A stretch of 64,000 nt of DNA, taken from NCBI GenBank assembly GCA_031277475.1, contig JAITMJ010000103.1, forward strand, positions 1-64,000, read 5' to 3'. This DNA is from Flavobacteriaceae bacterium. Lineage in GTDB: Bacteria; Bacteroidota; Bacteroidia; Flavobacteriales; Weeksellaceae. The notes below the pieces were generated by a model that did no database searches, was not told the DNA's origin, and worked only from the letters and a program-made list of their open reading frames with translations. Positions 14,023 to 22,371 of the stretch are shown piece by piece. The position numbers and the translations under genes were made by a program. Numbering within the stretch: position 1 is the stretch's first letter; every line of letters starts with the position of its first letter.

Positions 14023-16263
14023 ATGAGAAAAAAATTATTAATCGCCTCTTTGTTGACCATTGGTTATTTTGCCCAAGCCCAAGAAACAGTAATGCTTCAC
14101 GTAGAAAATATTAAATTCTTTGTGAGCAAAAATACATTGGTATCAAACTATGGCGGTTTCCAAACGAAAGCAGGAGCATCTCAAGACCCGAAGACAGAGA
14201 TAGACGGTATCGTAGAAAATCATGGAAATATAATGATTGTCGGCAATAGAACCACGGATGTTTTTCGAACATTAAAGAGTGATGGCACTGAAGTACCGGT
14301 TTTGGTTGCGGATTCGGAAATTGGTTTCTTGAACAAGTTGAATGATCCCCTTAATTATGATGACCAGCCCAATGTTCCTTCCGTAAATCCTAATTTTACT
14401 TATGGACAACTATACATTACCGGTATTCCGCAAGATCGAATCACCGGAATTGTAGGACAGGAACATGCAGCTCCTAATCACGGTGTTTTTCAACAAATGG
14501 GAATGCCTTTTAATGAGAAGCCGGTAAGGACTTTGGAAGATGAATTAGAAAGAACATTCCCCTTCTCCGGAGAAAGAAACCAAAACTCTATTGCTCATTG
14601 GGATAACAGAGAAGTAGTTTTCAAACATTTAACCTCCTTAGGCTCACAAAGTTTTGGTTCATCAGCCGAATCTTACGCATATTGGATATTGGGCAGAGGT
14701 CCCGGCGCTACGAGTTCCACAGGAACGATTAATTTTAATACTGTTAAAATCATGAGAGGACAACCGTTCTCTGATGTTGACAAAGTACCTTCATCAGGTC
14801 TCGGTTCGGAAACACCGGGATATCTTCCTCCCCTGACGTTGCAAGATGCCGGATGTGGAGATATTTCTCCATGCATTAGTGGTGATCCCATTGATTTCGG
14901 ACCGGACGGTAACGGTATAAATGACTATAATGAGGCATATAACACCTATCTTCAAGATGCTCTTGCTGTAACTTCAGGTGAAGTGTGGACAGGAAATTAC
15001 GGTAGAAATATCTACCAATTCGGAAATCCATTTTTGACTAATTTAGATATATCTTCCATTTCGGTGGATGAATATCCCACAATAGATTCAGATGATGATG
15101 GAATACCTGACAGTGCTGATACAGATGATGATAATGATAACATACCTGACAATACAGATACTGATACGCCTAATGCTATGGATGTAGTAGATAATATGGC
15201 TTTAGCAGATATTTGGGGCATAAGACTATCGCCAAGAAATGTTTATTATAAGTTATCTACAGGAGGAGGTACTACTTACAGTAACATAAAAGTAGTCATG
15301 TTTGATACGTCCGGAGGAATTGATAAAACTGTTTCCGCAGGGGACGTGGATGATTTGATGATCAGACCTTTTGATACTTTTGTTATTAAATTGAGAAACA
15401 ATAGTCAAGTAAATCCAAGAGATTTCAACTTTACAAAACTCAGAAGATTTAACTATTTTCCCAGATCAAATGGAACTGCTTACAACGTTACGGCTAATAA
15501 AGGCGCTGCCAACGGCACATTAAAACAGTTGGGCGTGATTGGTTTAGATGCTGATGGAAAAGAAATTGCAAGAACTTATTATGTAGTTTCTCCCCGTGCA
15601 ACCACAAGCCATCCGCCGGCAGATGCCAAACCAATACAAGCTGCCGCCGCTTCCACAAATATTTTGGGAACTTATGAAGAGGCGCCGGGAGGAGGTTATA
15701 ATATGGATTATTACGGTAAATACTGGCTCTACATCAATGAAGCCAACGAAAATGATTTTCAGGGGAAAAATATAAAAATGGTAAATTTTGCTTCGTTTGC
15801 TATTAAATCCTACAAATTTGAAATCAGAGAAGACGCGGTTTTGGTACCAAACGGAACACACGCATTATCAACCGGAATTGGTTTTTATTATAAAGCCTCA
15901 AATGGAACTGTGAAGCCCGCAAAACAAGGAGATATAATTTCGTCAACTGCCTCCGTGTACGATTTGTTTTACGGAGACCCGAATGGTGCTACTTTATCAG
16001 ACGGAACAGATGTAATACCATCAAGAACGATAGTGGTTTACAATCCGGAAACCACACACCATATCGTAATATTCGACCCCAACTGGAAAAAAGCAGATAT
16101 TGAGGTTTTTGATATGAGCGGAAAATTGATTATTTCCGATAAAAATGTCAGTACCTCCACAAATTATATAATAAAATTGAATAACTCTGTTAAGAGTTCA
16201 TATATCGTAAAAATAGTATCCGATAACGGTGAAATCGTAAACACAAAAATATTGACCCGATAA
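14023..16263 (+). CDS. Secreted protein with calcium-binding repeats and C-terminal T9SS sorting domain
   Basis: A 746-residue protein with a signal peptide (residues 1-19, ending AQAQ). The middle has an Asp-rich stretch at about residues 350-385 (DSDDDGIPDSADTDDDND) of the thrombospondin type 3 kind that binds calcium. The last 75 residues form a beta-sandwich sorting domain (FDPNWKKADIEVFDMSGKLI and a final VNTKILTR), as in cargo of the type IX secretion system; it resembles type A or C signals. It should be exported by Sec, carried across the outer membrane by T9SS and attached or released. The rest of the protein is of unknown function. A small membrane protein follows 11 nt downstream, probably co-transcribed, and a terminator ends the pair. 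Confidence 0.85.
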   Translation: MRKKLLIASLLTIGYFAQAQETVMLHVENIKFFVSKNTLVSNYGGFQTKAGASQDPKTEIDGIVENHGNIMIVGNRTTDVFRTLKSDGTEVPVLVADSEIGFLNKLNDPLNYDDQPNVPSVNPNFTYGQLYITGIPQDRITGIVGQEHAAPNHGVFQQMGMPFNEKPVRTLEDELERTFPFSGERNQNSIAHWDNREVVFKHLTSLGSQSFGSSAESYAYWILGRGPGATSSTGTINFNTVKIMRGQPFSDVDKVPSSGLGSETPGYLPPLTLQDAGCGDISPCISGDPIDFGPDGNGINDYNEAYNTYLQDALAVTSGEVWTGNYGRNIYQFGNPFLTNLDISSISVDEYPTIDSDDDGIPDSADTDDDNDNIPDNTDTDTPNAMDVVDNMALADIWGIRLSPRNVYYKLSTGGGTTYSNIKVVMFDTSGGIDKTVSAGDVDDLMIRPFDTFVIKLRNNSQVNPRDFNFTKLRRFNYFPRSNGTAYNVTANKGAANGTLKQLGVIGLDADGKEIARTYYVVSPRATTSHPPADAKPIQAAAASTNILGTYEEAPGGGYNMDYYGKYWLYINEANENDFQGKNIKMVNFASFAIKSYKFEIREDAVLVPNGTHALSTGIGFYYKASNGTVKPAKQGDIISSTASVYDLFYGDPNGATLSDGTDVIPSRTIVVYNPETTHHIVIFDPNWKKADIEVFDMSGKLIISDKNVSTSTNYIIKLNNSVKSSYIVKIVSDNGEIVNTKILTR

Positions 16264-16274
16264 AAAAGCATAAA

Positions 16275-16598
16275 ATGATGATAAATAAACATAAATTACC
16301 ATATCGGTTATTATCGAAATTCTTATTTGTTTTCCTTTTCATTACAGGAATTTTTGCAAGAGCACAATTCGCTTGTGATGGTGTAAATTGGTGTGTGGAC
16401 CCTGAGAATCCGACTGGAGAGTGTATGCCGTGTGCACCGCCCTGCCCTGTACCTCCTTGCGATAGTGGAGGTGTAGGAGGAACCACAATCGGAGCACAAA
16501 CCGTACCCATAGACATGTATGTTTGGATATTGGCAATCGTTTTGATAACGTTCGCAGTATTATATGCCGGAAAATATAGAAAGACTATAAAAGCATAA
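16275..16598 (+). CDS. Small Cys/Pro-rich exported protein with PID-CTERM-like end
   Basis: A 107-residue protein with an N-terminal signal (about residues 12-30), a short Cys/Pro-rich centre with six or more Cys (CDGVNWCVDPENP, CMPCAPPCPVPPC), and a C-terminal arrangement of VPID, one hydrophobic helix (MYVWILAIVLITFAVLYAG) and a basic tail KYRKTIKA. That tripartite end resembles the PID-CTERM sorting signal described in Bacteroidetes (recollection of the family; no search done). It directly follows a T9SS substrate, a pairing I have seen in Flavobacteriia. The Cys pairs could form disulphides outside the cytoplasm. Function unknown. Confidence 0.7.
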   Translation: MMINKHKLPYRLLSKFLFVFLFITGIFARAQFACDGVNWCVDPENPTGECMPCAPPCPVPPCDSGGVGGTTIGAQTVPIDMYVWILAIVLITFAVLYAGKYRKTIKA

Positions 16599-16617
16599 AA
16601 CTTTTAAATTATATAAT

Positions 16618-16648
16618 AACTCTCTGTTTAAATCGGGGAGTTTTTTTA
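16618..16648 (+). terminator. Rho-independent terminator after the T9SS substrate pair
   Basis: Arms AACTCTC (16618-16624) and GGGAGTT (16636-16642) with one G-T pair, followed directly by a run of seven T. Confidence 0.8.
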
Positions 16649-16658
16649 TATTTACATC

Positions 16659-17936
16659 ATGAAAAAAATCATAACATTCACATTAATCGGAATTTTTATC
16701 AATTCATATTCACAGTTTAAAATAGATATTGAAGCCCCCGAAGATTTCACGGCAAAAGAAGTTTACATCTATACGTTGGACGGCTCCAAAGATGTTTTTA
16801 ATTTAAAACAAAACAAAAAAGGAAATTCTTGGAACATCAATATCGCAAAACCATACACCGGAATGATGAAAGCCTACTTTCCGGAAACGGGATCTTCCGC
16901 AAGTTTTATCTCCGTCAACCAAGATGTAAAGTTTAGTTTAATTATAAAAAACGATAAAATTTATGATGTTGATATTCAGGACAAAGCGAATAAAGTGATG
17001 AACGCCGCTCAAGATATTCTGCAAAAAAAAGAATATATTTTGCCCGTACTTTATCAAATCGGCGAATATTATAAGAATGATTCGGAATTCGGAAATGCTT
17101 TAAATAAGGAGATAAAAAACCTGACAACCAACAATCCCGACATCGCAGAATATCCTTTTATTGAATACTACGTCAATAATTATGACAAATATCTCGGCAA
17201 AAACGAAAAGAAAAACAGCACGGAAGATTTGTCGAATTTCATCATAAAATCCAATGAATGGTTGGAAACTTCCGCTTTGATGAGACCAATATTAATCGCC
17301 CATCTCAATTCCGGACCCGCCGAAAAAGTAACCCAAAGAGTGGATGCGCTTTTATCCGATGCCGACATCGAAACTTCGCGTGGACAAAACGTGCTTTCGG
17401 AACTCGTGGAAATTTTTAACGCCTACGGAATGGAAGATTTAAAAAACAAATATCTCGCCCAAGCCGACAACCTGAAATGCACCATCAATGAAAAATTATC
17501 AAGCACCATTAAAAATTATAAAAACACGGAAATCGGAGCAAAACTTCAAAATTATAAATTCATAAATCCGTCTAACACAAAAGCAAAAGATGTGTATGGC
17601 GTGAAAGCAGATAAAAAAATCATTATGTTTTGGGCTTCCACTTGCTCGCACTGTGAAAAAGAAATCCCCGAACTTTTGGAAAAATATTCCGATATGAAAA
17701 AACAAAATATCGAAATCATCGGTTTTTCTTTGGATACGGACAAAACTTCTTACGAAAACAAAAGAAAAGATTTGCCGTGGATTGTCGATTCCGAACTTCA
17801 AGGTTGGTATTCCACATATTCGGATATGTACAATGTTCACGCAACGCCGTCTTATTTTATTTTGGATGCCGATAACACCATTTTAGATATTCCCATTCAT
17901 GCAAGTAATGTTTTGGAATTTTTAAAACTCAAGTAA
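16659..17936 (+). CDS. Exported TlpA/ResA-like thioredoxin-family protein
   Basis: A 425-residue protein with a signal peptide (MKKIITFTLIGIFINSYSQ). Residues 20-300 form an N-terminal region of the kind found before periplasmic thioredoxins in Bacteroidetes. The C-terminal 130 residues are a thioredoxin fold with the redox motif in FWASTCSHCEKEIPELLEKY (Cys-Ser-His-Cys) and the cis-Pro in HATPSYFILD. It probably acts as a periplasmic thiol-disulphide oxidoreductase; partner unknown. The start lies just after a terminator, so it has its own promoter. Confidence 0.88.
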   Translation: MKKIITFTLIGIFINSYSQFKIDIEAPEDFTAKEVYIYTLDGSKDVFNLKQNKKGNSWNINIAKPYTGMMKAYFPETGSSASFISVNQDVKFSLIIKNDKIYDVDIQDKANKVMNAAQDILQKKEYILPVLYQIGEYYKNDSEFGNALNKEIKNLTTNNPDIAEYPFIEYYVNNYDKYLGKNEKKNSTEDLSNFIIKSNEWLETSALMRPILIAHLNSGPAEKVTQRVDALLSDADIETSRGQNVLSELVEIFNAYGMEDLKNKYLAQADNLKCTINEKLSSTIKNYKNTEIGAKLQNYKFINPSNTKAKDVYGVKADKKIIMFWASTCSHCEKEIPELLEKYSDMKKQNIEIIGFSLDTDKTSYENKRKDLPWIVDSELQGWYSTYSDMYNVHATPSYFILDADNTILDIPIHASNVLEFLKLK

Positions 17937-18290
17937 ATTTTATTATCAGCATAAGTAAATATCTAATACTTTGTATCATTGGAAACGACTTCGGAGACCT
18001 AACGAAGTGGTTCGGCGGAGCCAAACGGAGGCGTTAAGAAAATTAAAAATTAATCCGTCAAAAAATTTTCACTGTTTGAGTGGCGGCAAAACTTTAACTT
18101 ATGAAATCCCATCTATCTTTCCGCCCGAGTTTTGAAAATTTTAGGATTAAGTTTTAATTTTTAGCCGAGTTTCCAAGTCTTGAACTTTTGGTTCTTTTGT
18201 TTCAAGACAAAAGAACAAAATACAGAAAATCAATAGATTATAATCGTAGTTGCAAGTTTATTACATCAATGTGGATATTCAAATAAATTT
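17937..18290. other. Intergenic stretch with one dispersed repeat
   Basis: No gene is visible in about 350 nt. Positions 17998-18024 hold CTAACGAAGTGGTTCGGCGG plus AGCCAA, a sequence that recurs at 56732-56757 and, in the other orientation, near 57984-58012. Confidence 0.5.
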
Positions 18291-18320
18291 TTGTAAAAAT
18301 CCGAAATATCACTATCTTTG
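18291..18320 (+). promoter_or_regulatory. Promoter of tRNA-Met
   Basis: TTG (18291-18293), a 19-nt spacer and TATCTTTG (18313-18320), an exact match to the Bacteroidetes housekeeping pattern, 15 nt before the tRNA. Confidence 0.8.
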
Positions 18321-18335
18321 CACCACCAAAAAAAT

Positions 18336-18409
18336 GGCGAGGTAGCTCAGATGGTTAGAGCGCAGGATTCATAACCCTGAGGTCACGGGTTCAATTCCCG
18401 TCTTCGCTA
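18336..18409 (+). tRNA. tRNA-Met (CAU), elongator type
   Basis: A 74-nt cloverleaf. The acceptor arms GGCGAGG and CTTCGCT pair with two G-T pairs, the D arm is GCTC/GAGC, the anticodon loop is TTCATAA giving CAT, and the T arm is ACGGG/CCCGT around TTCAATT. CCA is not encoded. The CAT anticodon also fits tRNA-Ile2, but the overall sequence fits elongator Met better; it lacks the initiator-type acceptor mismatch. A terminator (18419-18445) follows. Confidence 0.93.
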
Positions 18410-18418
18410 CAAAATTTA

Positions 18419-18445
18419 AAAATCGGATCGTTCCGATTTTTTTTC
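18419..18445 (+). terminator. Rho-independent terminator after tRNA-Met
   Basis: Arms AAAATCGGA (18419-18427) and TCCGATTTT (18432-18440) with a 4-nt loop, followed by further T residues. Confidence 0.85.
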
Positions 18446-18523
18446 ATTCGGAATTTATCTTGTTTCTTGTCTTTCCGTATTTTCTTACCTTTGTTGTCGG
18501 CAATTATTGTAAACTTATAAAAA

Positions 18524-20296
18524 ATGACAACATCCGAAAAAATCGCTTTGCTCCGCGAAAAAATGAAACAAAACAACATAGACGCATTCATCGTGTTTTC
18601 CGCAGATCCGCATCTCAGCGAATATCTCCCTTTGGAATGGCAGGAAAGAAAATGGATTTCAGGATTCACGGGCTCTGCAGGATTTGTGGCGATTTCCCAA
18701 AACAACGCCGGACTTTGGACAGACGGACGATATTTTATGCAAGCCGCCGAAGAACTGAAAAATTCGGGAATCGAACTGATGAAAATGGGCGAAGAAAAAA
18801 CACCGGATTATATCGATTGGATCATCTCCGAAATTCCGTCCGGCGGAACAGTAGCCGTAAACGCTTTGGCAACATCTAATGCAGAGTGGGAACTGCTTTC
18901 GGAAAAATTAAATTCAAAAAATATCACGTTGGCGGATGTTCCGTTATTAAAAGAAATCTGGAATCCGAGACCGGCGCCTTCCAAAAACCCGATTTTCACA
19001 CATCCTGTAGAAAGAGCAGGAAAATCCGTAACCGAAAAACTTGCCGACATTCGCCAAAAAATGGAAGATAAAGACACCGATGTTCACATTGTTTCGAGTT
19101 TGGACGATGTGGCGTGGACGCTGAATTTAAGAGGCAGCGACGTGAATTGTAACCCTGTTTTTCTGGCATATTTAATCATCACTAAAAATGATGCGATTCT
19201 TTTTACGGATTTGGAAAAATTAAATCCCGAAGCACGAAAACAATTAGACGATGCTTTCGTGAAAATGATGCCTTACGAAGAATTTTTTAATGATTTAAAA
19301 ACCATTAAAAACGAAAAAATATTGATTTCACCAAATAGCAATCAATTGATTTTTGAAACATTAAAGTCTGACAATCAATTTGTTAAAGCAGCCGTTCCGG
19401 GAAATCTGATGAAGGCTCAAAAAAACGAAACCGAGTTGGAAGGTTGCCGAATTGCGATGGCGAAAGATGGCGTTGCGATGGTGAAATTTTTGTATTGGCT
19501 CGTTCACAACGTTGGAAAAGAACCGATGACGGAATATTCCATCGGCGAAAAACTGAGAAATTTCCGCGCCGAACAGAAAAATTTTGTAGGAGAAAGTTTC
19601 ACGAGCATCGTCGGATACAAGGAAAACGGAGCGATTATACACTATTCCGCACCGAAAAACGGGAGCAAAGAAGTTTCCGCCGAAGCCACAATTTTAATAG
19701 ATTCGGGCGGACAATACCTTGAAGGAACTACCGATATCACCAGAACTTTGGCGTTGGGAAAAGACGTTTCCGAAGAATTTAAAACAAATTATACTTTGGT
19801 TTTGCAAGGGATGATTCGCCTTTCGATGGTGAAATTTCCGAAAGGAACGCGCGGCGTTCAGTTGGATGCTTTTGCTCGAATGCCGCTTTGGAACGTCGGA
19901 AAAGATTATAATCACGGAACCGGACACGGCGTTGGAAGTTTTATGAACGTTCACGAGGGACCGCAAAATATCCGAAAAGAACTCAATCCGCAAGAATTGC
20001 TTCCCGGAATGATTTGTTCCAATGAACCCGGATTCTACCTCGATTACGGCTACGGAATCCGCCTCGAAAATTTGATTGCCGTAAAAGAATTTCGGAAAAC
20101 GGATTTCGGTTGGTTTTATGAATTTGAAACGCTGACGTTTTGTCCATTTTCAAAAGAATTAATCGTAAAAAATTTGTTAAGCGAAAAAGAAATCCGTTGG
20201 CTGAACGATTATCACAAAAAATGCGAAGAAAAAATCGCTCCACATTTGGAAGGCGACGTGAAAACTTGGTTTTTGAAGCAGATTGAGGAAATATAA
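18524..20296 (+). CDS. Xaa-Pro aminopeptidase (M24 family, aminopeptidase P)
   Basis: A 590-residue cytoplasmic peptidase with the three-domain layout of the long aminopeptidase P group: two creatinase-like N-terminal domains (residues 1-310) and a C-terminal pita-bread catalytic domain. The expected metal ligands are visible: the two Asp in IDSGGQYLEGTTDITRT, His in NHGTGHGVGSF, Glu in SNEPGFYLDYG and Glu in IRLENL. The adjacent VHEGP is also typical. It removes N-terminal residues before proline. Length is normal for the family. The gene stands alone between tRNA-Met and a convergent small gene. Confidence 0.95.
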   Translation: MTTSEKIALLREKMKQNNIDAFIVFSADPHLSEYLPLEWQERKWISGFTGSAGFVAISQNNAGLWTDGRYFMQAAEELKNSGIELMKMGEEKTPDYIDWIISEIPSGGTVAVNALATSNAEWELLSEKLNSKNITLADVPLLKEIWNPRPAPSKNPIFTHPVERAGKSVTEKLADIRQKMEDKDTDVHIVSSLDDVAWTLNLRGSDVNCNPVFLAYLIITKNDAILFTDLEKLNPEARKQLDDAFVKMMPYEEFFNDLKTIKNEKILISPNSNQLIFETLKSDNQFVKAAVPGNLMKAQKNETELEGCRIAMAKDGVAMVKFLYWLVHNVGKEPMTEYSIGEKLRNFRAEQKNFVGESFTSIVGYKENGAIIHYSAPKNGSKEVSAEATILIDSGGQYLEGTTDITRTLALGKDVSEEFKTNYTLVLQGMIRLSMVKFPKGTRGVQLDAFARMPLWNVGKDYNHGTGHGVGSFMNVHEGPQNIRKELNPQELLPGMICSNEPGFYLDYGYGIRLENLIAVKEFRKTDFGWFYEFETLTFCPFSKELIVKNLLSEKEIRWLNDYHKKCEEKIAPHLEGDVKTWFLKQIEEI

Positions 20297-20523
20297 ATGG
20301 AAAAAATTTTGTTTGAAAAAAGAATTTGCGAAATTTTGGACTCTATTCCGAGTTCGGTTTTGATGGCTCCACCGGACAAAAATAATCCTAATAAAGAGAA
20401 TATTCCAAAAATTAAAAGACCGTAATAATTTGAAAGCCAATAAATTAACGCCGAGGCAAAAAGGAAAACAAATAAAGAAACGAACGGGCGAAAGTTTTTT
20501 CGTCGATTTTTCTCTTTTTCCAT
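20212..20523 (-). CDS. Possible small membrane protein, convergent with aminopeptidase P
   Basis: A 103-residue frame starting MEKEKNRRKNFRPFVSLFVF. Residues 12-52 hold two hydrophobic segments (FVSLFVFLFASALIYWL and YYGLLIFGIFSLLGLFLSG), then a basic-amphipathic part; this looks more like a real protein than a shadow. Its last 28 codons overlap the end of the aminopeptidase P gene on the opposite strand, so its real 3' end may have been lost. A competing 42-codon frame exists on the + strand at 20297-20425. I recognise no family. Confidence 0.35.
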   Translation of the reverse strand: MEKEKNRRKNFRPFVSLFVFLFASALIYWLSNYYGLLIFGIFSLLGLFLSGGAIKTELGIESKISQILFSNKIFSIYISSICFKNQVFTSPSKCGAIFSSHFL

Positions 20524-20590
20524 TCCACCGTCAGACCATTCGTCCGCTTTCTCATTTTTCTCAAAAAGCCAAACTACATAATGTTTTATT

Positions 20591-21298
20591 CTATTGTGTA
20601 TTAAGGAAAAACACCAATTTTATAAGGTCTGTTTCTCGGTTTAATTTTATGTTGTTTTTCTTTATAAAATCTTTGATTTCATCTTTATTTTCGGGGAAAA
20701 AGTTTAAAAGTTCTTTGGTGTTTTTCGGAATTCTTATAATGTCTTTTTCGGTTTTGATGAAATAAATCAGCGGTTGGTTTTCAAATTTCGGAGGAATTCC
20801 CGGAATCAAGTGATTTGGCGGAGGAATCGGCGGTTTGAATTTTACGGTCAGTTTTTTCAAAAGCCGATTTTTACCGCTTACCAACTGAAAAAAATATCCG
20901 GTAAATTCGTCGTAAGTATTTATCAAAACCAGCGTTTCATGGGAATCTTCAAAAGTGAATTTCGACCATTCATTATCACCTATGATTCCTATTTCTTTCG
21001 GGGCTTCGTAAACATCATCGCCGTTTAAAAGTTCAATTTTATCTGCAAAAACATTGTAACGAATCGGCACAACATAGGAAGTATTTCCCAATTTTGCCGG
21101 AAGAAAATCCGTGTTATAATACGGCGAACCTTCAAGATCGGAGTAGGTTAGGGTGGTTTCTTCACCGGCATTAATTTTTTGCAAATTTCTCATACTGAAA
21201 TCTATCATAGTGGCTAAATAGTCCGGTCCCGTCGCAATTTGTGCATGAGTTTGTATTCCGGCAATCACAGTTATTGCAATGATAAAATTCTGTTTCAT
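20591..21298 (-). CDS. Exported protein of unknown function
   Basis: From ATG 21298 the protein has 235 residues and a signal peptide (MKQNFIIAITVIAGIQTHAQ). The longer frame to 21376 would put 26 unlikely residues before the signal. The mature part starts with IATGPDYLATMIDFSMRNLQ and has a Pro-rich segment (KFKPPIPPPNHLIPGIPPKF) and a Lys/Asn-rich C-terminus. I believe similar proteins occur in other Flavobacteriia but cannot name the family. Upstream lies the HlyD fragment on the opposite strand. Confidence 0.75.
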   Translation of the reverse strand: MKQNFIIAITVIAGIQTHAQIATGPDYLATMIDFSMRNLQKINAGEETTLTYSDLEGSPYYNTDFLPAKLGNTSYVVPIRYNVFADKIELLNGDDVYEAPKEIGIIGDNEWSKFTFEDSHETLVLINTYDEFTGYFFQLVSGKNRLLKKLTVKFKPPIPPPNHLIPGIPPKFENQPLIYFIKTEKDIIRIPKNTKELLNFFPENKDEIKDFIKKNNIKLNRETDLIKLVFFLNTQ

Positions 21299-21351
21299 TA
21301 AGATAAACTTTAAATATTCATACAAAAGTAATAATAATAATCGGTAAATGA

Positions 21352-21636
21352 ATGCAGGATTTACATTCCTCTGCAAATTATGCAGATGTTTTAAAATTGA
21401 AAACGATAATAGATTCTATTTCAGCGAAATACATTTCCGATTTCCCGATTTCCGAAGTGTCGAATTTTAAATTGGGCGAACTTCAAACCGATTACAACGC
21501 TTTTGTAAAAGCACTTCAAGACGAGGAATTGTTTACGCGGTTGCAACCTTACGCTCCGAAAAATATCGCCGCCGTTCAAAGCATTTCCGAATACAAAAAC
21601 CGAATTTCCATGCTTTGCCAACAATTAAAAATAGTG
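21352..21636 (+). pseudogene. Fragment of a HlyD-type secretion adaptor (coiled-coil part)
   Basis: About 95 codons match the coiled-coil region of Bacteroidetes HlyD-family membrane fusion proteins, which link an inner-membrane ABC exporter to an outer-membrane channel. Typical pieces are ADVLKLKTIIDSI, KLGELQTDYNAF and SISEYKNRISMLCQQLKIV. The N-terminal membrane segment, the lipoyl domain and the C-terminal barrel are all missing; a TGA lies right before the first codon. Homology stops at about 21636, where sequence of an unrelated minus-strand gene begins. The C-terminal barrel of a HlyD protein is found at 59657-59898 on the minus strand. Confidence 0.7.
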
Positions 21637-21639
21637 TTT

Positions 21640-21996
21640 GTATCTTGTGGTTGAGTTTGTTTAGGTACTTGTTCTTTAGCTTCTCTACCAATAAGTCTGT
21701 TGCCAATTTTAACATATTCATCAAAAAGATTACGTTTGCTATCATTGACCATACCAAAGGTTTGCATATATCGAAGCAATTCTAATAGTAACTTTCCAAC
21801 GATAATGTCATCTTCGTTCGAAACAATAGCTTCTAAATTTTTACCTTTAGACATTCCATATTTTGAGTATAAATCGATTCCGGTTTTCTCAAAAACAAAA
21901 GTTTGATAAGTCGCATTAGTAAAATTAAGTACATAGCCTTCGGAATTAAGAAGACTACTAATTTTTCGTTTTTTCTATATAATCAAGTGTTGCCAT
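21640..21996 (-). pseudogene. Frameshifted and truncated gene, N-terminal domain recalling Abi-type proteins
   Basis: Reading leftward from ATG 21996 (MATLDYIEK) a frameshift in a run of six A (complement of 21969-21974) is needed to continue into ISSLLNSEGYVLNFTNATYQ, TFVFEKTGIDLYSKYG and SKGKNLEAIV, then DDIIVGKLLLELLRYMQ. The pattern, a Gly-Tyr-Val-Leu-Asn-Phe start followed by Ser-Lys-x-Lys-x-Leu, recalls the N-terminal domain of some abortive-infection-like proteins; that assignment is tentative. The 3' end is cut off where the HlyD fragment begins. A good ribosome-binding sequence (GGAGGAGG) lies about 37 nt upstream, inside the end of the preceding relic. Confidence 0.55.
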
Positions 21997-22001
21997 ATTT
22001 C

Positions 22002-22094
22002 TTATCTCTCAATTATTTTCCTTTCCTCCTCCGTTATATTATAAAGTTGATACACCACCTCATCAATCTTCCCCTCAATATGTTCAACTTTTCA
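22002..22094 (-). pseudogene. Last residues of a probable restriction-modification methylase
   Basis: About 29 codons read EHIEGKIDEVVYQLYNITEE and end ERKIIER. The pattern Ile-Asp-x-Val-Val-Tyr-x-Leu-Tyr-x-x-Thr-x-Glu-Glu is how many type II (Eco57I-like) methylase-endonuclease proteins end. An in-frame TGA lies just upstream, so only the tail survives. Its stop is 6 nt before the start of the Abi-like relic, suggesting they formed one defence operon. The stretch is short, so the call rests on one motif. Confidence 0.45.
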
Positions 22095-22371
22095 ACTGAA
22101 GCGGTGCTCGTATTTTTACTGCCAACCAATGGTTGAAAACCATTTACAGCCCAGCCCAATGGCAACGCCTTGGGATTATAAATCGTCAATTTTATTCATG
22201 CGCTCTGAAAGGGCAATACAAATTTCCAAAACGAAATTTTTCTTGATAAAATGTAATATACTTTACAAAAGATAGTTCCCGCAGAAGCAAAAGCCGAAAA
22301 CATACAGACAAAAAGTTTTAACGATACATTTAAATAATTATATTTGCACACGTTTAAAAATTATAAACATA
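22095..22371. other. Leader region before the DUF3857 protein
   Basis: No gene is visible. There is a small hairpin (CCAATGGTTGAAAACCATT, 22126-22144). A -7 type sequence TATATTTGCAC begins at 22340, 32 nt before the GTG start of the next gene, without a clear TTG. Confidence 0.4.

Noticed and set aside
20297-20425. A 42-codon + strand frame right after aminopeptidase P
   Set aside because: The opposite strand gives a more protein-like hydrophobic sequence; neither is certain.
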